Part shown: one piece after another, positions 36,161 through 45,831 of the stretch
Position numbering within the stretch: the first letter of the stretch is position 1
Layout: each line of letters starts with the position of its first letter
Assembly: GCA_903923925.1 (NCBI GenBank)
Contig: CAIXZF010000063.1
Location: 39,581-103,580, forward strand
Direction: 5' to 3'
DNA from: an uncultured Bacteroidales bacterium
Lineage (GTDB): Bacteria; Bacteroidota; Bacteroidia; Bacteroidales; CAIXZF01
Length of the DNA: 64,000 nucleotides
The notes under the pieces: model-generated
Seen by the model: only the letters and a program-made list of their open reading frames with translations
Database searches by the model: none
Told to the model about the DNA's origin: nothing
Position numbers and translations under genes: made by a program

Positions 36161-37114
36161 ATGAGAGTATTATTTATTGACAACACCCATCCCATTCTGC
36201 CCGAATTGCTGACAAAGAATGGGTTTCAGGTTGATTATCTGACGGATCTTCCAAAAGAGCAGTACTATAAACTAATACCCGACTATGAAGGAATTATAAT
36301 CAGAAGCAAGATAAGTATAGATAAAAAAGTGCTCGATTCCGCCAGAAAGCTACGATTTATCGGAAGAGTAGGTGCCGGAATGGACAGTATTGATGTTAAT
36401 TATGCTGCTGCTAAAGGTGTGCTTTGCCTTAATTCTCCCGAAGGAAACCGGGATGCAGTTGGAGAACATACACTAGGGATGCTTCTCAACCTGATGAATA
36501 ATATTAACACTGCAGACAGGCAGGTGCGGCAGGGTAAATGGATGCGTGAAGCTAACCGGGGTGAGGAAATTAAAGGCAAAACTATTGGAATTATCGGCTA
36601 TGGAAACATGGGAAGTGCTTTTGCTGAGCGACTTCAGGGTTTTGGTGCAAGCATCATTGCGTATGACAAATATAAGACTGGTTTTAGTACACAAATAGTG
36701 AAGGAAGTACAAATGTTGGAGATTTTTGAAACATCAGATATCTTGAGTCTTCATGTACCGCTTACTAAAGAAACAACATATATGTTTGATGATAAATATA
36801 TTAATAATTTTCACAAACAATTCAGGCTGCTAAATACTTCGCGAGGAATGCTTGTTAATACAGAAGATCTGGTTAAAGCATTGGTAAATGGCAAAGTTAA
36901 AGGAGCTGCTCTCGATGTTATTGAATATGAAGATACTTCTTTTGAATTCTTTTCGCCTGAAAAACAAACAGAAGCTATGAAATACCTGATTGCGTCAGAA
37001 AAAGTACTTCTTACTCCCCATATAGCAGGTTGGAGCCAGGAAAGCCAGGTAAAGCTCGCTTCAATATTGGCTGATAAGATTCTATCTGAATTTACCGGAT
37101 TAAATAATATTTGA
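36161..37114 (+). CDS. D-2-hydroxyacid dehydrogenase, phosphoglycerate dehydrogenase-like
   Basis: The protein belongs to the D-isomer-specific 2-hydroxyacid dehydrogenase family. It has the split catalytic domain, a Rossmann motif GIIGYGNMG (about 143-151), RVGAGMDSIDV, NTSRGMLV, the catalytic Glu segment VIEYED, and a catalytic His in LTPHIAGW. At 317 residues it lacks the C-terminal ACT domain of long SerA forms, as in many Bacteroidota. 3-phosphoglycerate oxidation for serine synthesis is likely but other hydroxyacids are possible. It is 33 bases upstream of the phosphofructokinase, probably co-transcribed. Confidence 0.88.
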   Translation: MRVLFIDNTHPILPELLTKNGFQVDYLTDLPKEQYYKLIPDYEGIIIRSKISIDKKVLDSARKLRFIGRVGAGMDSIDVNYAAAKGVLCLNSPEGNRDAVGEHTLGMLLNLMNNINTADRQVRQGKWMREANRGEEIKGKTIGIIGYGNMGSAFAERLQGFGASIIAYDKYKTGFSTQIVKEVQMLEIFETSDILSLHVPLTKETTYMFDDKYINNFHKQFRLLNTSRGMLVNTEDLVKALVNGKVKGAALDVIEYEDTSFEFFSPEKQTEAMKYLIASEKVLLTPHIAGWSQESQVKLASILADKILSEFTGLNNI

Positions 37115-37147
37115 TAACTTTATAACATAAATAATCACTGCATACAT

Positions 37148-38380
37148 ATGAAAGAACATAAAATTTTTAAAGGAAAAACACTTGCAATTCTTAGTGGTGG
37201 AGGAGATACCCCAGCTATAAATTCAAGTATAGAAGCCATTCGTAACCGGGCGTCTTTATTGGGATACAAGGTATATGGAATCCGCCAGGGCTGGAAAGGA
37301 CTTCTTGGCGATGGTGATATCTTAGATTTAAGTCACCAACCCTATGACGGGACCTACGGAGGTACTGCATTGAGATCAAGTCGGACAAATCCATTCCCTT
37401 CGAAGAAAAATCCTGAAAGCAGGGTTCCTCAGGTTTTACGGAATCTCGACCGCTATCATATCGACGTACTTGTAACCATTGGTGGTGATGACACAAACGG
37501 AGCTGCCAAGCGCTTGTATGAACAAGAAGGCATTCCTGTAATTGGTTTTCCAAAAACCATTGATAATGATTTACGCACCCATACTTATCATAATTACAAA
37601 GGAAAAGAGATTGAAGCAGTTCTATGCCCTGGTTTCCCCACCGCAGCCAAATCAATAATGGAATTTACAGCCAAACTAAAAACAACAGCTGAATCACATT
37701 CGCGGATTATGGTTCTTGAAGTTATGGGCAGAGATGCCGGGTGGTTAACAGGAACTGCACTATTTGGAGGTGGCGAACTTGCGCTGATTCCTGAATTTGA
37801 GATTACGAAAGAACGGAAAGAGTTTTTCTTCGAGATTGTAAAAGAAGCTTATATGAACTCCAAAAAGAAGGCTCTGATTATTCCTGTTTCTGAAGGAACC
37901 AGATGGTATGATGAGAAATCTGGTAAAGTTGACGTTGTTTATGCTTCATCAGAACTCGATGAGTATGGCCATCCAAGATTTGGTGGGATTAGTGGTATTA
38001 TCGCATCAGAAATTTCGCAAAAACTAAAAACAGAAGCCAGAGCACAAATCACAGGTTATTACCCTCGTTCAGGCGAATGTTCGGAATACGACAGAAGGTT
38101 AACCCGGGCACTGGCAGATAAAGTAGTGGATTTATTACTTCGGGAAGACTATGGGCAAATGCCGGTTTTAATGAAGATGACTCCCTTTATTGGTTTGGAA
38201 GAATTCAACACTACTTCAATAGACATGGGCGAAATTGGAAACATGCCATTGTCTGATGAATATTACAATATTAACAAATTCAGTTTTACGGATACCTATT
38301 CTGATTTCTTGTCAAATATTCTCGAAAAGCCTCATTTCAGAGAATTTGAATATGATTTCCCTGTTGTATTGGCAAAATAG
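37148..38380 (+). CDS. Phosphofructokinase, probably pyrophosphate-dependent
   Basis: The 410 residues belong to the PfkA superfamily: SGGGDTPAIN, GIRQGWKGL, VTIGGDDTNGAA, PKTIDND, and MGRDAGW. Two positions decide the phosphoryl donor: G112-G113-D114-D115 (ATP enzymes have GGDG) and Lys136 in PKTIDND (ATP enzymes have PGTIDND). Asp and Lys here are the marks of PPi-linked enzymes, so a reversible diphosphate-fructose-6-phosphate phosphotransferase is expected. A class I fructose bisphosphatase gene lies 1.5 kb downstream. A hairpin terminator follows. Confidence 0.88.
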   Translation: MKEHKIFKGKTLAILSGGGDTPAINSSIEAIRNRASLLGYKVYGIRQGWKGLLGDGDILDLSHQPYDGTYGGTALRSSRTNPFPSKKNPESRVPQVLRNLDRYHIDVLVTIGGDDTNGAAKRLYEQEGIPVIGFPKTIDNDLRTHTYHNYKGKEIEAVLCPGFPTAAKSIMEFTAKLKTTAESHSRIMVLEVMGRDAGWLTGTALFGGGELALIPEFEITKERKEFFFEIVKEAYMNSKKKALIIPVSEGTRWYDEKSGKVDVVYASSELDEYGHPRFGGISGIIASEISQKLKTEARAQITGYYPRSGECSEYDRRLTRALADKVVDLLLREDYGQMPVLMKMTPFIGLEEFNTTSIDMGEIGNMPLSDEYYNINKFSFTDTYSDFLSNILEKPHFREFEYDFPVVLAK

Positions 38381-38398
38381 TTGACCAATTAATTGAAA

Positions 38399-38455
38399 TG
38401 ACTGCCTTTCTTCGTGATTTATTGTGAGATCATTCGGGAAAGGCAGTTGTTTTTA
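38399..38455. terminator. Probable bidirectional terminator between phosphofructokinase and aspartate kinase
   Basis: ACTGCCTTTC (38401-38410) and GAAAGGCAGT (38438-38447) form a perfect 10-bp stem; further pairing (GTGAT with ATCAT) shortens the loop. A T-rich run follows on the plus strand. Confidence 0.65.
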
Positions 38456-38459
38456 CGAT

Positions 38460-39734
38460 TTACCTGATTACTGCCTGATAGGTGAATCTGCTTTTTTGCT
38501 CAAGCAATATTTCACTGTCTCCTGTAACTAATCTGATGATTTCGGGCGTATAATGCCTGATTGTAATAAGTTTCAACCCTTCATTGTATCTTACTTTAAA
38601 ATACGCTGAGAGTTCACTTAGCAAGAGCTTTTTTTTGTACTGAGGATCATCAATAATAACCGAGAATGATATAGCAGAGTTTTGCATAACATTTATCCTG
38701 ACAGCAAGTTCTGCAAAGATTCTGAAAATATTTTGAAGGTTCTTTTCCGCGATAAAAGAAAAATCTGTTGAAGCTATTGAGATTAACATCTGATTTTCTT
38801 TAACAATAATTGACGAAGGTGGATTTTCTGTCCCTTCTATCCGCTTTATAACGGATCCTGTTAATTGAGGATTCAGGAAAGATTTTACACATAAGGGAAT
38901 ATTCTTGTTTTCTAAAGGCTGAATTGTTTTGGGATGAATAATACTGGCACCATAAAATGAGAGCTCTATTGTTTCATGATAAGAAATAGTTTCTATTAAT
39001 TTTGCATTGGAAAAAAGCTTTGGATCTGCATCCAGAAGACCTTCAACATCTTTCCAGATAACAACTTCCTCAACCTCCATGGCATGACCAAAAATTGCAG
39101 CCGAATAATCCGATCCCTCTCGCCCGAGGGTTGTAAAAGAACCATCCGGTGATCTGCCAATAAACCCTTGAGTTACAATCACATTTTCCAATCCGAGATC
39201 TGCAGTTGCAAAATCTTTCAATTTCTGACGGATCAAGCGTATTGTCTGTGGCCAATATACACGACCTTCCCTGAAATTATCATCAGTCATAATAACATCC
39301 GATGCATTTAAAAGTGAATTGCCTATTCCTACATCTATTAGGTAATGACTTAGTAAACAAGATGATAATAATTCGCCATAGGCAACTACCTGATCATATT
39401 CATAATCAAAATTACTGCCAGGCTCAGACTTAATATATAAAGAAAGTTCCTGAAAAAGCCTTCCAATTTCCGCATATACAGAATGTGATTTATCATGAAA
39501 TAAGTCCTCCACAATATCTTTATGAAACATCCTGATTTGTTTTAAATGCCGCTGTTTTTGCCTGTCTTTATGAAAATATGATCTTACCAGTTCTTCAAGA
39601 GCATTTGTTGTTTTTCCCATTGCTGAGATAACAATAATTAATTTATCCTTTGGATATAGCCTGACTATTTCTGCGACATTTCTATATGCGGAGGCATCTT
39701 TTACAGATGCCCCTCCGAATTTGAATACTTTCAT
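38460..39734 (-). CDS. lysC: Aspartate kinase
   Basis: Aspartate kinase makes aspartyl phosphate for lysine, threonine and methionine. From ATG 39734 the protein begins MKVFKFGGASVKDA, the KFGG phosphate loop of the amino acid kinase fold. VISAMGKTTNAL, LGREGSDYSAAI and VEGLLDADP follow, and the C-terminal ACT-type regulatory region from about residue 290 begins QMLISIAS. The length of 424 is that of a monofunctional enzyme, without homoserine dehydrogenase. The longer frame up to 39833 was rejected. A TAAATTTG box lies 20 bases before the ATG. Confidence 0.93.
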   Translation of the reverse strand: MKVFKFGGASVKDASAYRNVAEIVRLYPKDKLIIVISAMGKTTNALEELVRSYFHKDRQKQRHLKQIRMFHKDIVEDLFHDKSHSVYAEIGRLFQELSLYIKSEPGSNFDYEYDQVVAYGELLSSCLLSHYLIDVGIGNSLLNASDVIMTDDNFREGRVYWPQTIRLIRQKLKDFATADLGLENVIVTQGFIGRSPDGSFTTLGREGSDYSAAIFGHAMEVEEVVIWKDVEGLLDADPKLFSNAKLIETISYHETIELSFYGASIIHPKTIQPLENKNIPLCVKSFLNPQLTGSVIKRIEGTENPPSSIIVKENQMLISIASTDFSFIAEKNLQNIFRIFAELAVRINVMQNSAISFSVIIDDPQYKKKLLLSELSAYFKVRYNEGLKLITIRHYTPEIIRLVTGDSEILLEQKSRFTYQAVIR

Positions 39735-39754
39735 AGAATTCCTGATATATAAGA

Positions 39755-39762
39755 CAAATTTA
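39755..39762 (-). promoter_or_regulatory. Putative -7 promoter box of lysC
   Basis: The minus strand reads TAAATTTG, about 20 bases before the ATG, supporting the shorter lysC start. Confidence 0.45.
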
Positions 39763-39922
39763 GGAGAATTTTTAACTGCGACAGAAGTAAATTCATATAG
39801 TATTATCGGGTTATTTCTGTTATTTAAAAACAATCATGAAATGGTGCTGTTTAATTGCAAATTCAGTGAATATTCATGATATTTGCATTAAGTCCACAAA
39901 AACTCAAAACAGCACAACACAA

Positions 39923-40954
39923 ATGAAGACACTTATTCAGTTTATTAATGAGATGCAAACCTCAAATCCTTTTGCAACCGGACAATTTACCCGTCTGCTT
40001 AATGATATTGGGATTGCTTCAAAAATTGTTAACAGAGAAATTAATAAGGCCGGACTAAGCCATACTATGGGTGAAACTGAAAATACGAATGTTCAGGGAG
40101 AAACTCAAAAGAAACTTGATGTCTTTGCGAATGAGCAGTTCCTGAATGCACTTCGTTTTGGTGGAGCCTGCGCAGCAGTTGTTTCCGAAGAGGAAGATGA
40201 GGCAATAATATTTGACAATGAATTGTCAAATCAAGGGCGATATGTTGTGGCAATTGATCCTTTGGATGGAAGTTCAAATATCGAAGTAAATGTTTCAATC
40301 GGAACTGTTTTTGCAATTTATAAGAGGAATTCTGAACCTGGTAAACCAGCAGATGAAACTGATATTCTCCAGGTAGGCACTAATCTTGTAGCTGCAGGGT
40401 ATGTAATTTACGGGTCATCTACTATGATGGTTTTTTCAACAGGACAGGGAGTTAATGGGTTTACTTATGATCCTTCTGTTGGTTTATTTTTGCTTTCACA
40501 CCCAAATATGACTATTCCTGACAATGGCAACATTTATTCAATAAATGAGGCAAACTATATCTATTTTGCTGATGGCGTTAAGGAGTATATCAAATATTGC
40601 CAGGAAGATGATAAAAAGACAAACAGGCCGTATACTACACGATATATAGGATCCTTGGTGGCCGATTTTCACAGAAATCTAATTCGTGGAGGAATCTATA
40701 TTTACCCTGGTACTACAAAGCAACCTATGGGAAAACTAAGGTTGTTGTATGAATGTATTCCGGCTGCCTTTTTAGCCGAACAAGCAGGAGGAAAAGCCTC
40801 GGATGGTTTCAAACGAATCCTCGACATACATCCGTATACTATACATCAGAGATCTCCACTTTTTGTCGGAAGTAAAAAAATGGTTGAAAAAGCAGAATAT
40901 TTTATGGAGAGGTTATCCAAGAATTTCTGTGAATTTCCAATTAAAGAGAATTAA
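39923..40954 (+). CDS. fbp: Fructose-1,6-bisphosphatase class I
   Basis: The enzyme dephosphorylates fructose 1,6-bisphosphate in gluconeogenesis. From ATG 39923 it starts [12 protein letters not shown] and has 343 residues. The metal site is [19 protein letters not shown]; other blocks are [27 protein letters not shown] and [21 protein letters not shown]. These define class I. It is divergent from lysC and followed, 53 bases later, by mfd. The longer frame from 39836 adds an unmatched N-terminus. Confidence 0.95.
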   Translation: MKTLIQFINEMQTSNPFATGQFTRLLNDIGIASKIVNREINKAGLSHTMGETENTNVQGETQKKLDVFANEQFLNALRFGGACAAVVSEEEDEAIIFDNELSNQGRYVVAIDPLDGSSNIEVNVSIGTVFAIYKRNSEPGKPADETDILQVGTNLVAAGYVIYGSSTMMVFSTGQGVNGFTYDPSVGLFLLSHPNMTIPDNGNIYSINEANYIYFADGVKEYIKYCQEDDKKTNRPYTTRYIGSLVADFHRNLIRGGIYIYPGTTKQPMGKLRLLYECIPAAFLAEQAGGKASDGFKRILDIHPYTIHQRSPLFVGSKKMVEKAEYFMERLSKNFCEFPIKEN

Positions 40955-41007
40955 TCCTGAGTTAGTAAGCTCCTGAAAACATACATGATGTAATACTAAA
41001 CATCATA

Positions 41008-44000
41008 ATGAATATCTACTCTAATGATGAACGGATCAACAAACTGATCCATTTGCTGAATCAAGGCGAAAACAGACTTTATGCTGGCGGATTAACCGGG
41101 TCCTCACGTTCAATGCTTGCTCACTCTATTGCAAAAGAACGAAGTGGAAATCACCTGATCGTAATGCAGGACAAAGAAACTGCAGCTTATTTTTACAATG
41201 ATCTGGAATTACTTTTCAATGAAAAGGAAGAAAATTACTCCAACAAACATATACTTTTCTTTCCGACTTCATATAAAAGAGCATACGAACCCGACCAGAC
41301 CGATAATGCAAACGTATTAAGCAGGTCGGAAGTAATTAACCGGCTTGGAAATAAAAAGGAACTTTTTGCAATTGTTTCCTATCCTGAAGCTTTATGCGAA
41401 AAAGTTGTTTCCAGAAATTATCTTTCTAAAGCAAGATTGGAAGTTAAAGTAGGCGATAGTTGTGGAATTGACTTTCTCACTGATATCTTTTCAGAATATG
41501 ATTTTGAAAGAACCGATTTCGTTATTGAAGCCGGACAGTTTTCAATTCGTGGAGGTATAGTAGATGTTTTTTCTTATGCCGATGAACTCCCCTATCGTGT
41601 TGAATTTGATGGCGAAGATATTGAGTCCATTCGTCGCTTTGATCCTACAACACAGCTTTCTAAAGAAAAATTAAATTCCGTAACTATTTTACCAAACATC
41701 CACCAGGCTGCAAGTACAGAAGTTCGTCAGAGTATTTTTTCGCTTTTCCCAACTGGATCTGTTTTGTGGATGGACGATCTTGCATTTGCAGCCGACCGTG
41801 TTGGTCAGGATTTCGACAAAATAGTTACAGTTTACGAGAACCTGCCAAAACAAATAAACCACATTAAACCTGAATTACTCTATCTTGATAAATCAGGTTT
41901 CTTTAAAGAAATATTAAACCTTATAATTCTGGAATTCGGAAGACATAAATATTTCAAAGACTCAATTTCTATTGATTTCAACACGACTCCTCAACCTCCA
42001 TTTCATAAAAACTTTGAATTACTTAAAACGAATCTGGAAGATAATTATCTCAAAGGTTATTCAAATATTATATACACTGACAGTGAAAAACAGGAAGAAA
42101 GAATTCATAAGATTTTCGATGATATTCTAACCGAAGAAGAAAAGCAAACACCGCGCTTTTACAAAACTATCCGATTAACATTACATGAAGGATTTATTGA
42201 TCATGACAGAAGAATTGCCTGTTATACTGATCATCAGATTTTTGAACGTTACCACCGATTTCAGCTCAGAGAAGGATTTACAGCCAGGGAAGCTCTTACA
42301 ATAAAAGAACTATATGGATTAAAACCAGGAGATTATGTTACTCATATTGATCATGGTGTTGGTAGGTTTGATGGCTTGGAAAAAATTGAGAATAACGGAA
42401 AAATTCAGGAAGCGCTCAGAATTATTTACAAGAATGAAGACATTTTGTATGTGAACATTCATTCCTTGCACAGAATTTCAAGGTATACGGGTAAAGAAGG
42501 AGCCGCTCCTTCAATGAACCGGCTTGGCTCCAATACCTGGAATAAAATTAAAGAAAGCACTAAAAAAAGAGTTAAAGATATTGCTAAAGACCTTATTAAA
42601 CTTTATGCTGAAAGAAGAGCAACCCAGGGTTTTAGTTTCACTCCCGACACTTACCTTCAGCACGAGTTAGAAGCTTCTTTTATGTTTGAAGATACACCAG
42701 ACCAGATAAAATCTACCGTGGATGTGAAAGGAGATATGGAAGCTGAATTCCCTATGGATAGGCTAATCTGCGGTGATGTAGGCTTTGGTAAGACGGAAAT
42801 TGCTGTCAGAGCAGCATTTAAAGCTGTTACAGATTCAAAACAGGTGGCATTGCTTGTTCCAACTACAATTCTTGCGTTGCAACATTATAAAACTTTTAGT
42901 GAACGATTAAAAGACTTTCCATGCAAAGTCGATTATATTAATCGTTTTAAAACGGCTAAAGAACAAACACAAAGCCTTAAAGATCTTGAATCTGGTAAAA
43001 CAGATATTCTCGTTGGAACCCATCGATTGTTAAGCAAGGATATTAAATTTAAAGATCTTGGATTATTCATAATCGATGAGGAACAAAAGTTTGGAGTCGC
43101 AGCAAAAGAGAAGTTAAAGAAACTGCGTATTAATGTTGATACACTGACTCTTACTGCAACTCCAATTCCGCGTACATTGCAATTTTCGTTAATGGGAGCG
43201 CGGGACTTAAGTGTTATTAATACCCCTCCACCAAATCGTCATCCTATTCAAACAGAATTACATCCCTTTAATGAAGAAATAATCCGCGATGCAATTCATT
43301 ATGAAATTTCGCGTGGAGGACAATGCTTTTTTATCAATAACAGAGTTCAGAATATTCTTGAGATCACAGGAATGATTCAACGTTCTGTCCCGGATGCAAG
43401 AATAGCCATTGCACATGGCCAGATGGACGGGCATAAACTTGAAAAAATAATGCTTGATTTCATTGATGGCGAATATGATGTTTTAGTAGCAACTACTATT
43501 GTTGAAAGTGGCCTTGATATATCGAATGTAAATACTATTATTATCAATGAAGCACATCATTTCGGTCTCAGCGATCTACATCAGTTAAGAGGAAGGGTTG
43601 GCCGTAATAATAAACAGGCTTTCTGCTATTTACTTGCTCCTCCTCCTTCAGTATTAACCGATGAAGCAAGAAAACGATTAAAGGCTATCGAAGAATTCAG
43701 CGATCTTGGAAGTGGTTTTAATATTGCAATGAGAGATCTCGATATCAGAGGTGCCGGCAATATTCTGGGAGCCGAACAAAGCGGATTTATTACTGATATT
43801 GGATTTGAGATGTATCAGAAGATTCTGGATGAGGCTATTATGGAACTAAAGAATTCAACTTTCAAGGATATTTTTGTAAAAGAAGATGATACGGATTATG
43901 TACGTGATTGTGTAATTGAAACTGATCTGGAGATTCTTATTCCAGATGGTTATGTCTCAAATATTGCTGAAAGAATCCATCTTTATAAAGAATTGGATAA

Positions 44001-44361
44001 CTGTGAAACTGAAGAATCACTGCTAAAAATGCAGGAACAAATTATCGACCGTTTTGGCCCCATTCCAAAGCAGACTGTTGATTTACTTGATACAATACGA
44101 TTACGAAAAACAGCTAAAACAGCGGGGTTTGAGAAGATAATTCTTAAGAATCATAGTATGGTAGGGTATTTTGTAAGTAACCCTCAGTCGCCATATTATT
44201 CATCAAATGCTTTTGGCAGAATGCTGGAATTCGTAAAAATAAATTCGGCAATTTGTCGAATGAAAGAAACTAATGACAGACTTAGCCTTTCATTCAGAAA
44301 CATTAACAATATTGCAGATGCTCTGTCTTCAATTAAAAAAATTGAGCTAATAAACCCTTGA
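41008..44361 (+). CDS. mfd: Transcription-repair coupling factor Mfd
   Basis: Mfd displaces RNA polymerase stalled at DNA lesions and recruits UvrA. The N-terminal UvrB-like part (1-350) includes RGGIVDVFSYAD. The CarD-type RNA polymerase interaction domain follows at about 435-500 (LKPGDYVTHIDHGVGRF). The SF2 translocase has Walker A GDVGFGKT at 589-596, IIDEEQKFGV, TLTATPIPRTL, and LRGRVGRNNKQAF. A C-terminal TRCF domain completes the 1117 residues, the expected size. A 7-bp inverted repeat just before the ATG was noted. A terminator separates it from the convergent DUF5689 gene. Confidence 0.97.
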   Translation: MNIYSNDERINKLIHLLNQGENRLYAGGLTGSSRSMLAHSIAKERSGNHLIVMQDKETAAYFYNDLELLFNEKEENYSNKHILFFPTSYKRAYEPDQTDNANVLSRSEVINRLGNKKELFAIVSYPEALCEKVVSRNYLSKARLEVKVGDSCGIDFLTDIFSEYDFERTDFVIEAGQFSIRGGIVDVFSYADELPYRVEFDGEDIESIRRFDPTTQLSKEKLNSVTILPNIHQAASTEVRQSIFSLFPTGSVLWMDDLAFAADRVGQDFDKIVTVYENLPKQINHIKPELLYLDKSGFFKEILNLIILEFGRHKYFKDSISIDFNTTPQPPFHKNFELLKTNLEDNYLKGYSNIIYTDSEKQEERIHKIFDDILTEEEKQTPRFYKTIRLTLHEGFIDHDRRIACYTDHQIFERYHRFQLREGFTAREALTIKELYGLKPGDYVTHIDHGVGRFDGLEKIENNGKIQEALRIIYKNEDILYVNIHSLHRISRYTGKEGAAPSMNRLGSNTWNKIKESTKKRVKDIAKDLIKLYAERRATQGFSFTPDTYLQHELEASFMFEDTPDQIKSTVDVKGDMEAEFPMDRLICGDVGFGKTEIAVRAAFKAVTDSKQVALLVPTTILALQHYKTFSERLKDFPCKVDYINRFKTAKEQTQSLKDLESGKTDILVGTHRLLSKDIKFKDLGLFIIDEEQKFGVAAKEKLKKLRINVDTLTLTATPIPRTLQFSLMGARDLSVINTPPPNRHPIQTELHPFNEEIIRDAIHYEISRGGQCFFINNRVQNILEITGMIQRSVPDARIAIAHGQMDGHKLEKIMLDFIDGEYDVLVATTIVESGLDISNVNTIIINEAHHFGLSDLHQLRGRVGRNNKQAFCYLLAPPPSVLTDEARKRLKAIEEFSDLGSGFNIAMRDLDIRGAGNILGAEQSGFITDIGFEMYQKILDEAIMELKNSTFKDIFVKEDDTDYVRDCVIETDLEILIPDGYVSNIAERIHLYKELDNCETEESLLKMQEQIIDRFGPIPKQTVDLLDTIRLRKTAKTAGFEKIILKNHSMVGYFVSNPQSPYYSSNAFGRMLEFVKINSAICRMKETNDRLSLSFRNINNIADALSSIKKIELINP

Positions 44362-44370
44362 TTTTGCGAT

Positions 44371-44416
44371 AAAAAAAGAGGGCCCTTCTAAAAATAAGGT
44401 ACCCTCCTTTTATTAA
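44371..44416. terminator. Probable bidirectional terminator after mfd
   Basis: GAGGG and CCCTC arms, continued by CCTT and AAGG after a small internal loop, are flanked by an A-run on the left and a T-run on the right. Confidence 0.65.
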
Positions 44417-44428
44417 GTAATTTCTTGA

Positions 44429-45805
44429 CTATTGAATGCTCACATCATCAAGGCGATAAGTGGTTGTTTGCCCGGCAGGTTTATTGCCAGTGTATTTAAA
44501 GCCAATATAGATCGCTCCTGAATAACCGCTTGGTACAATAGCAGAAAGCGGAGTTGTGCCTGTGATCCAATTGCTCGTACCCGATGTTGATGAGGCCTGA
44601 TTTGCAAGAGTAAGACCTTCAATTTTAGTCCAGGTTCCAGTTGTTCCACCTGTATAACCTGTTAAAATATAAACACTTATACCATCATGTGTCCAATAGG
44701 TAGAAGCAGTTTTAAATGTTAAGTTCAGTGCAGCTGAATATGTTACTGCTGGCGTTACTAACCACATAGCATTTTCAGCATCCACATTAGTGCTACCATA
44801 AGAAGTTGCCTGTGCATATTCTTCAGTTGGAGGACCTGCAAATGTTTTTCCCTGCCAGTTTCTGGTACCTTTAGAATATTTAACAGTCCAGTTTGGCAGC
44901 GCAATATCTGTATTGGTAACAACAGTGGCAAAATGTTCATTTAATGAAGCAATAGGAGAAATAACAGCATCTGGATAAACATAATCACCTGTTGGGCCAG
45001 GACCTACAGGAGTAAATCCAATAACATCAGTTGTATCACGTAAAGTTAGCTGATAAGTTCCATCATATACACCCATAATTCCAATTACTGTCCCTTTTCC
45101 GCCTGGAATTGCAGCAGAGGCAAATGTTGCATAATTGCTCGTACGAACAGTCAGCAATTTCCCGGTATTATCCAATATTGTACGGTTGGTGGTTGCAGTG
45201 GTTGTTGCGTATGGCTGTCCGGATTCAACAAATTTAACATCAGTGAATTTGACAAGTGTGCTGTTATCAGCATTCGAAATTGCCTGAATTGCAACAACTT
45301 TGGCTGCTGGAACAAGATTTGGGTTTGGAAGACTGTCAAGTTTAAGGTGATCCTTAACAAATACTGATGCTAGTCTGCCAATGGCTCCCTGGTAAAGGGC
45401 GCCTAATTGTAAATAACCATGGTAATCGCCAATATACATTCCCTGGCATTTTACATAAATCATCTGACCCGGGTGATATATGGTATACAAACTTGTTTGG
45501 TCAAGTTCCAGTTCAATGCCAGCGGTTTCATCCTGAATAACCAATTTCTTGTATAGGTTACCAGATTCATCGTTTGCAACAACTCTGCCTTTGATATAGA
45601 TATTGGATTCAATTGAATCCAAAACAGGGAGAGTTGGGTAAAGTGCTTTCAGATCAGCAATCGTTTTAAGTGTTGCACCAGCAGGAAGAACGAATTTAGG
45701 CACATTCAGGGGTGGTTCATCAAAATCGCCTTTAACACAGGCACCGATAACAGCCATCATCATAAAGCTGATAAGCACAGCAATTTGTAAATGTATTCTT
45801 TTCAT
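44429..45805 (-). CDS. DUF5689 / choice-of-anchor J lipoprotein
   Basis: A lipobox (Cys23, VIGAC) predicts an outer-membrane lipoprotein. Residues about 45-275 match the DUF5689 pattern: repeated OB-like units with IYIKGRVVANDESGNLYKKL, VIQDETAGIELELD, and GTYQLTLRDTTDVIGF. Residues about 285-458 form a choice-of-anchor J type beta sandwich (NEHFATVV...WLVTPAV...YRLDDVSI). It sits 26 bases downstream of a TonB-dependent receptor gene, the place occupied by SusD-type binding lipoproteins in other Bacteroidota uptake loci. I infer a surface binding partner, possibly for nucleic acid given the OB-like units and the nuclease nearby. Confidence 0.82.
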   Translation of the reverse strand: MKRIHLQIAVLISFMMMAVIGACVKGDFDEPPLNVPKFVLPAGATLKTIADLKALYPTLPVLDSIESNIYIKGRVVANDESGNLYKKLVIQDETAGIELELDQTSLYTIYHPGQMIYVKCQGMYIGDYHGYLQLGALYQGAIGRLASVFVKDHLKLDSLPNPNLVPAAKVVAIQAISNADNSTLVKFTDVKFVESGQPYATTTATTNRTILDNTGKLLTVRTSNYATFASAAIPGGKGTVIGIMGVYDGTYQLTLRDTTDVIGFTPVGPGPTGDYVYPDAVISPIASLNEHFATVVTNTDIALPNWTVKYSKGTRNWQGKTFAGPPTEEYAQATSYGSTNVDAENAMWLVTPAVTYSAALNLTFKTASTYWTHDGISVYILTGYTGGTTGTWTKIEGLTLANQASSTSGTSNWITGTTPLSAIVPSGYSGAIYIGFKYTGNKPAGQTTTYRLDDVSIQ

Positions 45806-45831
45806 AGCTATGTATTTATTCTATTATTATT

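Noticed and set aside
39836..39922. N-terminal extension of fructose bisphosphatase
   Set aside because: No family match before MKTLIQF, and the stretch is the divergent lysC-fbp promoter region.
40985..41006. 7-bp inverted repeat (ATGATGT and ACATCAT) just before the mfd start
   Set aside because: Too short and AT-rich to support a regulatory claim by itself.
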